In this document: piece by piece, positions 51,430 to 61,396 of the stretch
Position numbering within the stretch: position 1 is the first letter of the stretch
How the letters are laid out: the number at the start of each line of letters is the position of its first letter
Assembly (NCBI GenBank): GCA_018241685.1
Contig: JAFEDJ010000054.1
Coordinates: 124,001-188,000, forward strand
Source: Pseudomonadota bacterium
Lineage (GTDB): Bacteria; Pseudomonadota; Gammaproteobacteria; Burkholderiales; Rhodocyclaceae
Direction: 5' to 3'
Length of the DNA: 64,000 nucleotides
Translations under genes and position numbers: made by a program
Notes under the pieces: generated by a model
The model's input: only the letters and a program-made list of their open reading frames with translations
What the model was told of the DNA's origin: nothing
Databases searched by the model: none

Positions 51430-54400
51430 TTAGGCAACGATATCGGCGTGATCAAGCTTGGTGGCATCAACCCCGACCAGGCGGACAGCCATATCGGCCG
51501 TACCATCCTTGTTGGAATCGACGAACAGCACACCAACGGTGTCGCCATTCTTGATCGTGGTGCCCGACGTGGTGTCGTTGCCCGGAACAGAGTTGTCAGC
51601 GGTGATCCAACCCAGGTAGTACTGGACCGTACCGGCGCCAGCCGCGAAGTTCAAATTCGCATTGATCAACGCAGTGCTGATGTCGGTAGCAGCCGCCGCT
51701 TCCTTGTAGTTGGCACTGGTACCCGCCGCCACATTCAGCTTGAGGTGATCCGTACCGCTGGTGAAGTCGGTGACGATATCAGCGCTCTGATAGAGGTCAA
51801 GCGCAGTGACATACTGAACAAGCGGGTTCGGAACAGGAACGGCCGGCTGGAACTTCGATGCACCGGAACCATCGACAGCACCCGTCGAGCTGAAGCTCAG
51901 CGTGTAACCACCGTCGTCGGCATTCACATCCGTGAAGTGAATTCCGGTAGGCGTCGCAAGTGCCAGAATCTTGCCAGCCGCCAGGGTGTTGAACTTGAGT
52001 GCAATGTCAGCATTCAACGTGAGCGGAGCAAGCATGTCCAACGCAGTTGCCGCGTAGTCTGCAACGATCGTAGTGCCGTCGGCCAGCGTTGCCGTGATGT
52101 TGTAGACCTCGCCGATCGCAGTGGCCGGACCCGAAATCGCAATGTCATTCTGCTGAATAACATCGCCAGTGGCGTGATCGACGGCATTGAACGTCAAAGC
52201 ACCGATGTCAGCACCACCCGGAGTCACGGAATTGATATCGAGCTTACCGCCCGTCACTCCTTGCGCCGTCACCTGCCAGACACCGCCAACCTGCTCGGCC
52301 TTGGCATCCACACCCGGGATTGCATCCAGTGCGGCGGCGATCGAAGTAGTCACAGCCTGCTTGCTGGTCAGATCCACATGGGACAAGTCGACCACCACTG
52401 CTGCAATCGTCGAATTGACCGTGTAGTTGATCGTCACATTTGCCTGGGTCGGATTGTTGTTCAGCCCATCAGTGTTGATGGTGATGGTTTCCTGATCCAC
52501 CGCAGCAATCGGAGTCCCAACCGCCGACAACGTGGCCGGCGTGGAGGTATGGACGTCGAACACGAACGTATCCGCACCACCGCTACCAGTCAGCGTGTCA
52601 AAGCTGCCGACATAGCCCTGGTTACCGCCGTTGATGACGTCAGCCTGAGCGCTGCCGATCAAGGTGCTGGGCGTAAAGAGAAGGCCAGTGCCAATCACGT
52701 TGAAGCCGTTGGAACCCGTGGCGTGGCTCACATCGACATCCGTCCCCGTGATGGTCGCGGTGCCGTTATTCGACGTGGCGGCAGTGGCGATGAAGGGGCC
52801 GTTGGCGGTGACGTTAGCCGTTGCACCGGAAGACACAACCAGCACGTCACCGGTCTGGACGCCAACAACAGCATCCGTACCCGACGTCACGTTGATGGTG
52901 TTGTGGTGATTGGTACCGGAGACATCGACCGTGTCGTTGCCGCCGTTACCGGAGATCACGTTGGCACCATTGGCCGTGGTGGTGATCAGATCATCGCTCG
53001 GCGAGCCGACGATGGTCTGGGGCAGGAAGGCAGGATCAGCAGCAGTCAGCTTGGAGCCGACCAACGCGGTCAGATTGACCTTGTTGTCCGCATCCGCACC
53101 CACCGCCGGAGCCGCGACCAGGGTCACGCCGGAGATATCCACCGATGCCGTGTGGAGGTTGGCACCCAGGGTGAGGTTGGATGCATCGCCCGTCAGCTTC
53201 AGCGTACCGGCACCGTAGATCTGCACATTAGCCACATCGAGGGCATGTGCCTGAGCGGCCGTCAGGGTCAGGGTTGCACCGGCGAGAACCGTGATGGAAC
53301 CACCGACGACCTGCAGGCCTTCGGTCACGGAAGCAGTCGCTGCATCGTCGATCAGCTGGCTCAGATCCACCGCCCCGTCGATGATCAACGGCACGTTGAC
53401 CAGGTCAAGGGTGGAGTACTGCTGCAGGCTGGCCGTGGAGGTCAGCGTCAGGGAACTGCCAACTGCTGCGTTCGTGTAGTCGAACACCCACTCGCTATGT
53501 GCGTTCAACGTCGGAGTCAGGCCGTTGGCGGCACCCACCTTCGCCTTCGTCACAACACCAGAACCCGCAGTCAGCGTGAAGGCGGCATCACCGAAGTCGG
53601 TGGTGTCACCATCGTGGTTGCGGTCGTCGTTGGTGCTGTCGATTTGGGCCAGGGTGCCCAGATCCACAGTGCTGACGGTACCAGGGTCGCCAACAATACC
53701 CGTCGTGATGAAGCTCACTTCTTGGCCCGCAACACCGGCGTTGATGACGGCACCAGTCGTGGCGTCCACCTTGCCCAGCGTAACGGTCGAACCACCAGCG
53801 GCAACGCCAACAACCAGCGTTTCCACAGCAGTACCCAACTGAACGGCCGGGCTGGCACCCGTCACGGTCAGATCAGCAGTACCCACATTGACGACCGCGA
53901 CAGCGGTCAGGTCGGTATCGGTCGCATCCACCGACTTGACCGTCACGTCCTTGCTACCTTCCACCACCAAACCGGCAGTCGAGTTCTTCGTCGGGTTGGT
54001 CGTCGCGTTCGTCGTTTCGTTGAACTTGACGGTACCCGTATCCAGTTCCACACCGGTCGCGTTGAGCACGACGTTGGTCAGCTCACCGCGGGATGCGCCG
54101 CTGGAGATGTCACCCACCACGTTGTGCGCGGTCGGATAGACGTTCTTCAGCGGATCGAAACCTTGCGGCAGCAAGTAGGTATCGGTCACCGGCCCAGCCA
54201 GCTTGGAGTTGATGGTCAGCGTGCCGAAGCTGTTGTTGTTGGCGATATTCGCCGCAACGATGTCATCCACGGAGATGGCACCCAGCGTCACTGCACCGCC
54301 CAGATCCAGGGTCAGGTTCTGCACGCCCACCAGCTTGTCGGCGTTGTTGAAGACCAGACCCGCCGGCAGCGAAGTGAAGGCATCGACTTCCACCGTACGA

Positions 54401-57400
54401 TTCACGTTCAGGTTGTTCGTGAAGGTGCTCAGATCGGCGGTGTTGGCAACACGGATGATCGTGGTGCTGTTCAGGTTGATGATGCCCTCGGTCGGGTTGG
54501 CTTGAACCGCGCTCGGACTGGAGAAGATGTCCTCGACGTTCTTGCCATTGACCAGTGCGTCATTCACCCACACACGGCCCAGCGACGCAGCGTAGCCGCT
54601 GGTGTCGATCTTGCCGTTGGCTGTGTTGATGGTGTTGAAGTTCCACACCACGTTGGTGTCACGCTCGAGAGAACCGTCAGCTGCGCCAGTCCAAGGAGTA
54701 CCGGCATTGCTATCTGCACCGACGACGATGATCTTGCGCTGGGCCTGCGTCGCCGTAGCGAAGCGGATGGTCTGGCCAGCCATCTCATTGTCAGTACCCA
54801 CGAGGGAGTCGACGTCGTTCAGGGTCACCGAGAAGGCGCCCAGATCGGTTGCTGCAGCAAGCGCCACATCCGCCTGGTGAGCGTAGGTGGGGTTCGCAGC
54901 TTCCTTCAGCGTGACCGTGCCCGCGATGTGGGACTCGATGCCGCTGAGATCGGTGGCAGCCGTATCCAGGTTGATGATATTGACGGACGGCACCTTGCTT
55001 GCATCGTAGCCGGCAGCGTTCTTGTCGAGAACGACGCTCGGATCGGCAACGATGTGCAGACCGTTGGCTTCGGCAGCCGTCAGGACCAGGTGGACACCCG
55101 CCGCCAGCACAATGGACTTCGCACCGGTGATGGAAACGCTGTCCAGCGCGGTCAGATCAACCGTGGAGCCAGGCAGACCATCGATGTAGAGGGTCGCATT
55201 GGCACCGAGCGCGATATTCAGCGCACCGCCCTGGAAGTTCAGCGGAATCGCCGCAGTGGAGGAACCGAGGTGCAGTTCGCTACCCGCCGCAGCCTTGGTC
55301 AGGTCGAAGCTCCAGCCGGTATCGGTGGTCTCGATCTTGTCCAGGACGTCGTTGGTCAGCGTCAGCTTGGTCACGCCGGTACCGGAGATGAAGGCGAAGT
55401 TCTCGGAATCGATATCCGTGATCTGGCCCAGGTTCAGGTTACCGGACAGGGCCGAAGCGTCGATCTTGGACAGATTGTCGGCTTCGAGACCGAACTGCGG
55501 CGTGGCGGTGTCGGTATCACCGAGCACAACATTACCGGTGCCGGAGAACACCAGTTTGTCAAAGTGATTGGTCACCGGACCCGGCACGAACGGACCATTG
55601 GTCTCGCCCAGAATGGCTGCGGAACCACCCGTCACCGTCAGCGTACCCGTGCTGGTGGTGTTGATGGCCAGCGTGCTGACTTCGGTATCCGTCACGTCCA
55701 AGTGCTGGATCGTCACATCGGCGGAGCCAGTGACATTCAGGGTGGCGGTGGCTTGGTAGTCATCGTTACCGGTAACCGCATCGTCGCCGACAACCGACGA
55801 GAACTTGATGCTGCCGCCAACTTGCAGCGCCTGGGTGGCGTTGATGGTGACGTTCAGCAGGTTGTTATCGACAGTACCCAGACCAGCGAACGGATCGATG
55901 TCACCCGCGATGATGTTGGTGGTCTTGCCGGACAGGATGTTGGCAGCCGTACCGGACGAGTTGATCGTCAGGCTCTTCAGGTGGGTGTGCAGCAGCGGGT
56001 CCTTGGACACGGAAGCAATGCCCAGATCACCGCTAACGTCGGCACCGCCCAGCAGATTGACCGTCAGATTCTGCACTTCGACGTTGTTTTCGGTCTTGAA
56101 GACATCCAGGCCGCCCGGCACGGTGGTACCCGCCGTGACATTGACCGTCTGGTCGACTTCGAGGACGTTGCCTTCGCCGTTGGTGACCGTCTTGATCACA
56201 CGTGCCGGCAGGCCCGCGAAGATCCCGTCGATGTTGGAGCCACCCACCAGCGTGTTGAGCACTTGCAGGCTGTCCACATCGAAGCCGGAAGCGTCGATGC
56301 TGGTGGTCAGGCCCAGAGTCGCATCGTGGATCACCACGGTGCTGCTGGTGCCGCCGACGATCTTCACACCGCTGGCGTCTTCGACGTGCGGCAGGCCGAG
56401 GGTCAGGTTGTCACCGACGTTGATGGTGTCCACACCGGCCAGGTTGGTCAGAACCTTGGCAACCGGGATGGTCTGATCGACCGGGAAGTTGACATCTTCA
56501 GCCAGGGTCAGGCTGAGGTTGATCTGGCTAGCGATAAGGCTGGTGTCGAAGCCCTTGGCCACATCCGCCTGGGTCAGGTCGGTGATGTTGACCGTAGCCT
56601 TCTGGCCGCCGTCAACCGTGATGAGAGAGAGCGCGAGGGGGTTGCTCTTCACCAGTTCCTGATACTGGGCTGCAGTCAGGTTCAGCACCTGATCCTTGTG
56701 CAGCACCAGACCGTCCACACCAGTCAGGTCGGTGGCGGGATCCAGGGTCACGACAGCGTCGGTCGCCAGGGTCACGGTGCCGAGGTTAACACCGGTGGTC
56801 AGGTTGGTCACAGAGAACGGCTGGTTGCTCAGACCAACGAGGTTCAGCGTGCCAGCCGGGTGGGGGAGATCAAAGGTTCCCTCGACGACGGTGATATTGG
56901 CAGCGCCGATGGCCGCGAACTCGGTGAAGTTCAGGGAGAGATCAGCACCATTCGCCAGAACCACGTGGGTGACGTTGGCCAGCGTAGCGTTGTCGAGTTC
57001 GACATCGCCGGAAACCTTCAGCGTGGCGCCCAGCGGGCCGCCGTCGATGGAAGTTTGGGTACCGGCAACGACGTCATCCAGCGACAGCACCGTGCCACCC
57101 GCGCCACCCACAAAGGTGAAGTCGACGGGGTGAGCAACCTCGGAATGGTCGATGGTCGCGGTGAAGACACCGGTCACGGCAGAAGCGTCGATCTTGTTCA
57201 GCGAATCGGGCAGTTCTGCAGTCACGGTGACGTCTTCGGTCGCGGTGACGGTCAAGGTCTTCAGGGTCGGCGTGACGGCCACATCAGCGATGGATGCGAT
57301 CACGGCGTCGCCGTCGGTCACATTGACCGTTGCGGAGACAGCGTTCACCAGCTTGATGCCATCGATCGCGAACTTGCGCTCGCCACCCGTGGAGGTCGTG

Positions 57401-60400
57401 CCCAGGGCCACGCCACCATTGTTGATGTCGATGATTGCCGGCGCACCTGCGTTGAAGTAATCAACTTCAACGGTACCGATGTTGGACGTATCCGGGTTGC
57501 CGTTGGCCTTGATTTCATCGCTCCAGTTGGCGAGATGATCGCCTTCCAGCAGGATGTGCGGAGCAACGACGCCCCAAGGCACACCGGTGATCTTCAGGGT
57601 GTTGCCGACGTTCCCTTGCAGACCGATGGTGGTGACGTCCTTGGTCAGGTCGCACAGGTTGACGATGACGGTGCTGCCAGAATCCTTGGCACCATCCTGG
57701 TTGGTGTCGATCGAGGTGACGACGTACTCAGCCACACCGCTGGTGTTCAGACCCTTGCCAACGCCCGGAGCGCCGACGTCGGCGTTGAGCTTGACATCGA
57801 TGCGGGTGCCGGTGTTGTTACCGATGATCTGCTTGACGTCCTGGAAGTGATCCAGGGTCAGGCCGCTCAGGGTACCGGTCAGCGCGGAGAAATCGACCTT
57901 GAAACCATCGCTTTCGGGCGAGAGGTCGCCGGTCGCGACAATATACGTACCGTTCGGCGTGGTTTGAGCCACACCGTTGATGGTTTGACCGTAGACGTTG
58001 TCCACACCCTTGAGCGCGGCTTCGCCGCCCAGATCCACAACCTTGTTGAAGGTGAGGTTCTGGCCGCCAACGATCTTCAGGGTCTGGGCTTCGCTGATGA
58101 CAGCAGAGCCGACGACCGGGGTCCCGTCGGAGTCGATGGTCAGGGTGTCTGTCGAGGTGGCGGGAGCCGGACGCTCGTAACCATTGGCGGTACGCACGAT
58201 CGTGACATTGACGCCGAGGTTGTCGAGCGAACCGCCCGCAACCGTGCCGCCGGTAATCACTTGGTAGCTGTCACCGCTGTTGAACGGATCGAAATTCTCG
58301 CCCGCGCTGGTGATCACGACCTTGCCATTCAGGCCGTCGTCGGCATGGATGCCATTGACAGCCACGTACTTGGACAGCTCTTCAGCCGACAGGGTCAGCG
58401 TGGCGCCGTTGTGCAGTTCAAAGCTCAGACGCACGTTGGTGCTGAGCTTGGTCAGGTCGACCAGGCTGCTCAGCGTGGTGTCGCTGCTCACAACGATGTG
58501 CAGGTCTTCGGTCGCACCGAAGGCGGCGTGGTACACGTTGAACGCAGCAGCGCCGATGCTGGAGAACTGGGCAGCAGTGATGGTCAGTTCCTGCTTCAGC
58601 GTCACGTTGGTGATGCCGGTCAGCGTCGCCTGAGTCAGGTTGCTGTTGTTCTCGACGAACAGGGAGATGTTCGAACCCGTGATGCTGGAACCTTCCAGCG
58701 CGGTGATGCCGAATTGAGCACCAGTATCAACGCCGAACGGATCGCGACCGAGGACGATGGTGTTGTTGCCGCCACCGACATCGATGTTCAGCAGCGCGCC
58801 CGGTTGGGTAACGCCGTTGATGACCACCGGGTAGTTATCGGTGTTGTCGCCGGAAACGTTGTCACCTTGCGGGAACACGGTATCCATGCCGGAGAGCACG
58901 AGCTTGTCGTTGCCGGCACCGGTGGTGATGTTGATGGTGTTGGCGCTGACTTCGATCTTGTTGGCGCCGTCACCCGCATTGATGGTCACGACATCGTTAC
59001 GGACCGCGGTGATGACGTCATTGCCGCTGCCGGTGGTGATGGAGACACTCGCCGTACCGAAGTTGGCGCTACCAACGTTCTGGCTGGCGTCGATGACATT
59101 GTTGCCACCCTGCGCATCGATCACGACGGTCTTGCCGTTCAGCGCGGAGATGGTGTCAGCACCGGTACCCGCAGTGATATTGACGGTTTGGCTACCGTCG
59201 GTCGTGATGGTGTTGTCGCCATTACCGGCGGCGATGACAACCTTGGTGCTGTTACGGGCGATGATTTCGTCATCAGCCTGAGTACCAGTGACCTTCAGGT
59301 TGTAGTGGCCGTCGAGTTCGATGTCCAGACCGCCGGTATTGGCGCTGGCATCGATGATGGCGGGGCGGCCAGCGTTGAAGCTCGAGGCGATATTGCCAGC
59401 AGCACCGAAAACGCCCGTACCGGTCACGATCATGCGGCTGATGTTGCCACCCGCGAAGAAGTGGTTCAGGTAGTTTTCGACGCCTTGGGAGTCGATGTTC
59501 AACACCGAGGCGTTTTGCAGCAGGTTGATGGTGCCATCAACGGTGCCGACAGCCAGCTCGAGGTTGAGCGTACCGGTCTGGCCTTGACCGTATTGCACGG
59601 TCAGGTCGTTGTCACCACCAGCAAAACCACCTTCCAGGCGCAGGGTGGCCGCATTGCGGACACCAACGATGGTCAGGTTGCCGCTGTTGGCGCTCTCGTC
59701 CGTCACGACCAGACGCTTGATCGCGGTGGCGCGGCTCAGGTCGAGCCAGCTGTCGTTGTTGGTCGGATCCAGCTGGTTGGTCAGATCCGGGTAGTGGTCG
59801 ACGCCGCTCGCGTCAGTGTAGAAGTTCGGCAGATCGTTAACGCGGACTTCCTGGATGTTCAGGAGTTGCAGCGGTTGTGCGTACTGGCCCTTGGCATCGA
59901 CTTCAAGGATGTTGTAGCCAGCGCCGCCATCAATGTACGCGCCGTGCAGCAGATCCAGACGGCCCGCAACGATGGTGTCATCGCCAGCGGTGGTGAAGCC
60001 TTGCTCCACGGTGCCGCCGTTGTTGACGGAGCCGGTCAGCTTGATCGCCGGAGCGCTTTCGCCGCTGGAACCCGAGGAAATGACCTTCTCGAAAAGACGA
60101 GTATTGCCATTCTTGTCGAACAGCAGGCCATTCAGGAAATCGAAGTACTCGGTACCAAGCTTGGCTTCGGTGGTCAGCGTCGTGCCATCGGCGTAGGTGA
60201 TGGTCAGCTGGTTGGAACCACCGTTATTGGCGTTTTGACCGCCGGTGGAGCTCAGGGGGTTGCTCAACGTCAGGTTGGTGACGTTCTGGAACGGATTACC
60301 GGTATTCGGATCGATAACACCCAGTTCGGCGAAGGTCAGGCCGGTGATGCTGGTCAGGAAATTGAGCAGATCGGCAACCGGGATACCGCCATCAGCCGGA

Positions 60401-61053
60401 GCACCAGTGGCGCTGGTGTTGTCGTGGGGATTGTAGCCCCAGTAAATGGCAGTGGTCGGGGGAACATATGCAACGTCGACGGTCTTCAGCGTGAAGACAT
60501 GCTCGACCGAGCCATTGACGATTTGCTGAATGGCGTTATCGACACCGTAGAAGGTCGCGGGATTGGTGGTCGAAACCACCGACGCGAGCAGGTCGCGGGC
60601 GGTTTGAACAGCGGCATCGCCGGAATAGGCGGCAACTTCGACCGGCGTATCGAGAGCGGCGACGAAGGCTTGCGCAACCGCCACCTTGTTGTTGATGGCG
60701 TTCAGATCGCTGTTCTGGGCACCGTTAAGGACGGCGAGGGCAATGGAGCCCGCAGTGAAATCGCCCTTGGCAAAGCCATCTACATAAAACTGCTTACCAG
60801 CGGCATCCGGAGCCCGGTTGAAGAGCCCCATGTAGATGCTGTCAATGACGCTACCAATCGTAGCGCTGGTGATCGGGCCATAGAGCGCGGCGCTTTCAGG
60901 GGAAGTTGCGAAGTTGTTGATAATGGAAGCAACATTCCCGTGCGCAGCATCAAGCTGCTGCGCCCAGTAGTTCAAACCATCAGGATCAGCGGGCCGCTGA
61001 TAAAATGCAATATAAATCTTTTGAACAGTACTGATGTAATCAGCGACAGCCAT
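51430..61053 (-). CDS. Giant DUF4214/beta-repeat/RTX-like surface (S-layer-type) protein
   Basis: A 3207-residue protein from ATG 61053 with GAGGAG upstream; no Sec signal. Residues 5-110 hold two DUF4214-like modules (IYIAFYQRPADPDGLNYW and IYMGLFNRAPDAAGKQFYVD). The body is Thr/Val/Asp/Gly-rich beta-strand sequence with recurring LTAAQ-type motifs. RTX-like nonapeptide stretches occur near residues 690-720 (TGAGNDKLVLSG), 2710 (ISGNGGNDTVDVSG) and 2830 (LTGSGGADTFVFD). The C-terminus, ADIVTDFTSGTDHLKLNV onward, resembles type I secretion signals of S-layer proteins. I found only one cysteine, near residue 1134. Calcium-dependent assembly is inferred from the RTX motifs. The exporter is probably the type I system at 27252-33524. 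Confidence 0.93.
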   Translation of the reverse strand: MAVADYISTVQKIYIAFYQRPADPDGLNYWAQQLDAAHGNVASIINNFATSPESAALYGPITSATIGSVIDSIYMGLFNRAPDAAGKQFYVDGFAKGDFTAGSIALAVLNGAQNSDLNAINNKVAVAQAFVAALDTPVEVAAYSGDAAVQTARDLLASVVSTTNPATFYGVDNAIQQIVNGSVEHVFTLKTVDVAYVPPTTAIYWGYNPHDNTSATGAPADGGIPVADLLNFLTSITGLTFAELGVIDPNTGNPFQNVTNLTLSNPLSSTGGQNANNGGSNQLTITYADGTTLTTEAKLGTEYFDFLNGLLFDKNGNTRLFEKVISSGSSGESAPAIKLTGSVNNGGTVEQGFTTAGDDTIVAGRLDLLHGAYIDGGAGYNILEVDAKGQYAQPLQLLNIQEVRVNDLPNFYTDASGVDHYPDLTNQLDPTNNDSWLDLSRATAIKRLVVTDESANSGNLTIVGVRNAATLRLEGGFAGGDNDLTVQYGQGQTGTLNLELAVGTVDGTINLLQNASVLNIDSQGVENYLNHFFAGGNISRMIVTGTGVFGAAGNIASSFNAGRPAIIDASANTGGLDIELDGHYNLKVTGTQADDEIIARNSTKVVIAAGNGDNTITTDGSQTVNITAGTGADTISALNGKTVVIDAQGGNNVIDASQNVGSANFGTASVSITTGSGNDVITAVRNDVVTINAGDGANKIEVSANTINITTGAGNDKLVLSGMDTVFPQGDNVSGDNTDNYPVVINGVTQPGALLNIDVGGGNNTIVLGRDPFGVDTGAQFGITALEGSSITGSNISLFVENNSNLTQATLTGITNVTLKQELTITAAQFSSIGAAAFNVYHAAFGATEDLHIVVSSDTTLSSLVDLTKLSTNVRLSFELHNGATLTLSAEELSKYVAVNGIHADDGLNGKVVITSAGENFDPFNSGDSYQVITGGTVAGGSLDNLGVNVTIVRTANGYERPAPATSTDTLTIDSDGTPVVGSAVISEAQTLKIVGGQNLTFNKVVDLGGEAALKGVDNVYGQTINGVAQTTPNGTYIVATGDLSPESDGFKVDFSALTGTLSGLTLDHFQDVKQIIGNNTGTRIDVKLNADVGAPGVGKGLNTSGVAEYVVTSIDTNQDGAKDSGSTVIVNLCDLTKDVTTIGLQGNVGNTLKITGVPWGVVAPHILLEGDHLANWSDEIKANGNPDTSNIGTVEVDYFNAGAPAIIDINNGGVALGTTSTGGERKFAIDGIKLVNAVSATVNVTDGDAVIASIADVAVTPTLKTLTVTATEDVTVTAELPDSLNKIDASAVTGVFTATIDHSEVAHPVDFTFVGGAGGTVLSLDDVVAGTQTSIDGGPLGATLKVSGDVELDNATLANVTHVVLANGADLSLNFTEFAAIGAANITVVEGTFDLPHPAGTLNLVGLSNQPFSVTNLTTGVNLGTVTLATDAVVTLDPATDLTGVDGLVLHKDQVLNLTAAQYQELVKSNPLALSLITVDGGQKATVNITDLTQADVAKGFDTSLIASQINLSLTLAEDVNFPVDQTIPVAKVLTNLAGVDTINVGDNLTLGLPHVEDASGVKIVGGTSSTVVIHDATLGLTTSIDASGFDVDSLQVLNTLVGGSNIDGIFAGLPARVIKTVTNGEGNVLEVDQTVNVTAGTTVPGGLDVFKTENNVEVQNLTVNLLGGADVSGDLGIASVSKDPLLHTHLKSLTINSSGTAANILSGKTTNIIAGDIDPFAGLGTVDNNLLNVTINATQALQVGGSIKFSSVVGDDAVTGNDDYQATATLNVTGSADVTIQHLDVTDTEVSTLAINTTSTGTLTVTGGSAAILGETNGPFVPGPVTNHFDKLVFSGTGNVVLGDTDTATPQFGLEADNLSKIDASALSGNLNLGQITDIDSENFAFISGTGVTKLTLTNDVLDKIETTDTGWSFDLTKAAAGSELHLGSSTAAIPLNFQGGALNIALGANATLYIDGLPGSTVDLTALDSVSITGAKSIVLAAGVHLVLTAAEANGLHIVADPSVVLDKNAAGYDASKVPSVNIINLDTAATDLSGIESHIAGTVTLKEAANPTYAHQADVALAAATDLGAFSVTLNDVDSLVGTDNEMAGQTIRFATATQAQRKIIVVGADSNAGTPWTGAADGSLERDTNVVWNFNTINTANGKIDTSGYAASLGRVWVNDALVNGKNVEDIFSSPSAVQANPTEGIINLNSTTIIRVANTADLSTFTNNLNVNRTVEVDAFTSLPAGLVFNNADKLVGVQNLTLDLGGAVTLGAISVDDIVAANIANNNSFGTLTINSKLAGPVTDTYLLPQGFDPLKNVYPTAHNVVGDISSGASRGELTNVVLNATGVELDTGTVKFNETTNATTNPTKNSTAGLVVEGSKDVTVKSVDATDTDLTAVAVVNVGTADLTVTGASPAVQLGTAVETLVVGVAAGGSTVTLGKVDATTGAVINAGVAGQEVSFITTGIVGDPGTVSTVDLGTLAQIDSTNDDRNHDGDTTDFGDAAFTLTAGSGVVTKAKVGAANGLTPTLNAHSEWVFDYTNAAVGSSLTLTSTASLQQYSTLDLVNVPLIIDGAVDLSQLIDDAATASVTEGLQVVGGSITVLAGATLTLTAAQAHALDVANVQIYGAGTLKLTGDASNLTLGANLHTASVDISGVTLVAAPAVGADADNKVNLTALVGSKLTAADPAFLPQTIVGSPSDDLITTTANGANVISGNGGNDTVDVSGTNHHNTINVTSGTDAVVGVQTGDVLVVSSGATANVTANGPFIATAATSNNGTATITGTDVDVSHATGSNGFNVIGTGLLFTPSTLIGSAQADVINGGNQGYVGSFDTLTGSGGADTFVFDVHTSTPATLSAVGTPIAAVDQETITINTDGLNNNPTQANVTINYTVNSTIAAVVVDLSHVDLTSKQAVTTSIAAALDAIPGVDAKAEQVGGVWQVTAQGVTGGKLDINSVTPGGADIGALTFNAVDHATGDVIQQNDIAISGPATAIGEVYNITATLADGTTIVADYAATALDMLAPLTLNADIALKFNTLAAGKILALATPTGIHFTDVNADDGGYTLSFSSTGAVDGSGASKFQPAVPVPNPLVQYVTALDLYQSADIVTDFTSGTDHLKLNVAAGTSANYKEAAAATDISTALINANLNFAAGAGTVQYYLGWITADNSVPGNDTTSGTTIKNGDTVGVLFVDSNKDGTADMAVRLVGVDATKLDHADIVA
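53241..54561 (-). repeat. Internal duplication copy B in the giant protein (approximate bounds)
   Basis: Residues about 2165-2605. Landmarks in the same order as copy A: KNVEDIF, VQNLTLDLGGA, LTINS, NVVLNATG, GSKDVTVK, DATDTDLT, LTVTGAS, WVFDYTNAAVGSSLTL and LTLTAAQAHAL. The offset is about 585-608 residues. Identity is only partial, so the duplication is old. Confidence 0.65.
55056..56256 (-). repeat. Internal duplication copy A in the giant protein (approximate bounds)
   Basis: Residues about 1600-2000. Shared landmarks with copy B are SNIDGIF, VQNLTVNLLGG, LTINS, NVTINATQ, GSADVTIQ, DVTDTEVS, LTVTGGS, WSFDLTKAAAGSELHL and LVLTAAEANGL, in that order. Confidence 0.65.
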
Positions 61054-61090
61054 GAAATTCTCCTCAATTAGTGAATCCGCTGCAAAGATA

Positions 61091-61121
61091 CAACCCTCAA
61101 CCGCTTTCAGTATCAGGGTTG
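61091..61121 (-). repeat. Leader hairpin of the giant gene
   Basis: CAACCCT and AGGGTTG are 17 bases apart in the probable 5' untranslated region, ending 37 bases before the start codon. It may stabilise the mRNA. Confidence 0.45.
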
Positions 61122-61126
61122 GACGC

Positions 61127-61156
61127 AAGGTATCCGTGCCCCAACCTGTGTGTCAA
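61127..61156 (-). promoter_or_regulatory. Sigma-70-type promoter of the giant gene
   Basis: On the minus strand a perfect TTGACA (61156-61151) is followed after 18 bases by TACCTT (61132-61127), a weak -10. Transcription would start near 61120, giving a leader of about 65 bases. No better pair is visible in the gap. Confidence 0.45.
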
Positions 61157-61396
61157 GCTACTCCAGGAAGCAAAACACACGGAAGCCGACGTGTTGCACA
61201 AACACAACATCCCTCGTGATTATCACACACAACTAGAACTTGGGGAAACGACGCATCATTTTTTTATATCCCAATAGGGCAGGGAATAAAACTGCACTTT
61301 TTCGCAATTTGGCGCATATGAATCCTATTGCCGTGAGGCACGTCGAGCCCCTTCCGACTCAAGCCTCGATATGCGCCGACGCCTGCTTACTACAAG

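Larger units (their letters stand above)
61054..61396 (-). other. Upstream region of the giant surface-protein gene
   Basis: A 343-base non-coding stretch, AT-richer than the surroundings. It contains the leader and probable promoter of the giant gene, a leader hairpin (entered separately) and an A/T-rich tract around 61255-61270 that could be an UP-like element. I see no RNA gene and no convincing ORF. Confidence 0.6.

Noticed and set aside
51448..61071. A plus-strand open frame of about 3200 codons antisense to the giant gene.
   Set aside because: It mirrors the giant gene and arises because that gene almost never uses TTA, CTA or TCA codons. The translation is Arg/Gly/Val-rich with no domains, and the ribosome site and domain evidence are on the minus strand.
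61070..61390. A small plus-strand gene or RNA gene in the gap upstream of the giant gene.
   Set aside because: Short frames there lack ribosome sites and protein-like composition, and no cloverleaf or conserved RNA structure could be drawn.
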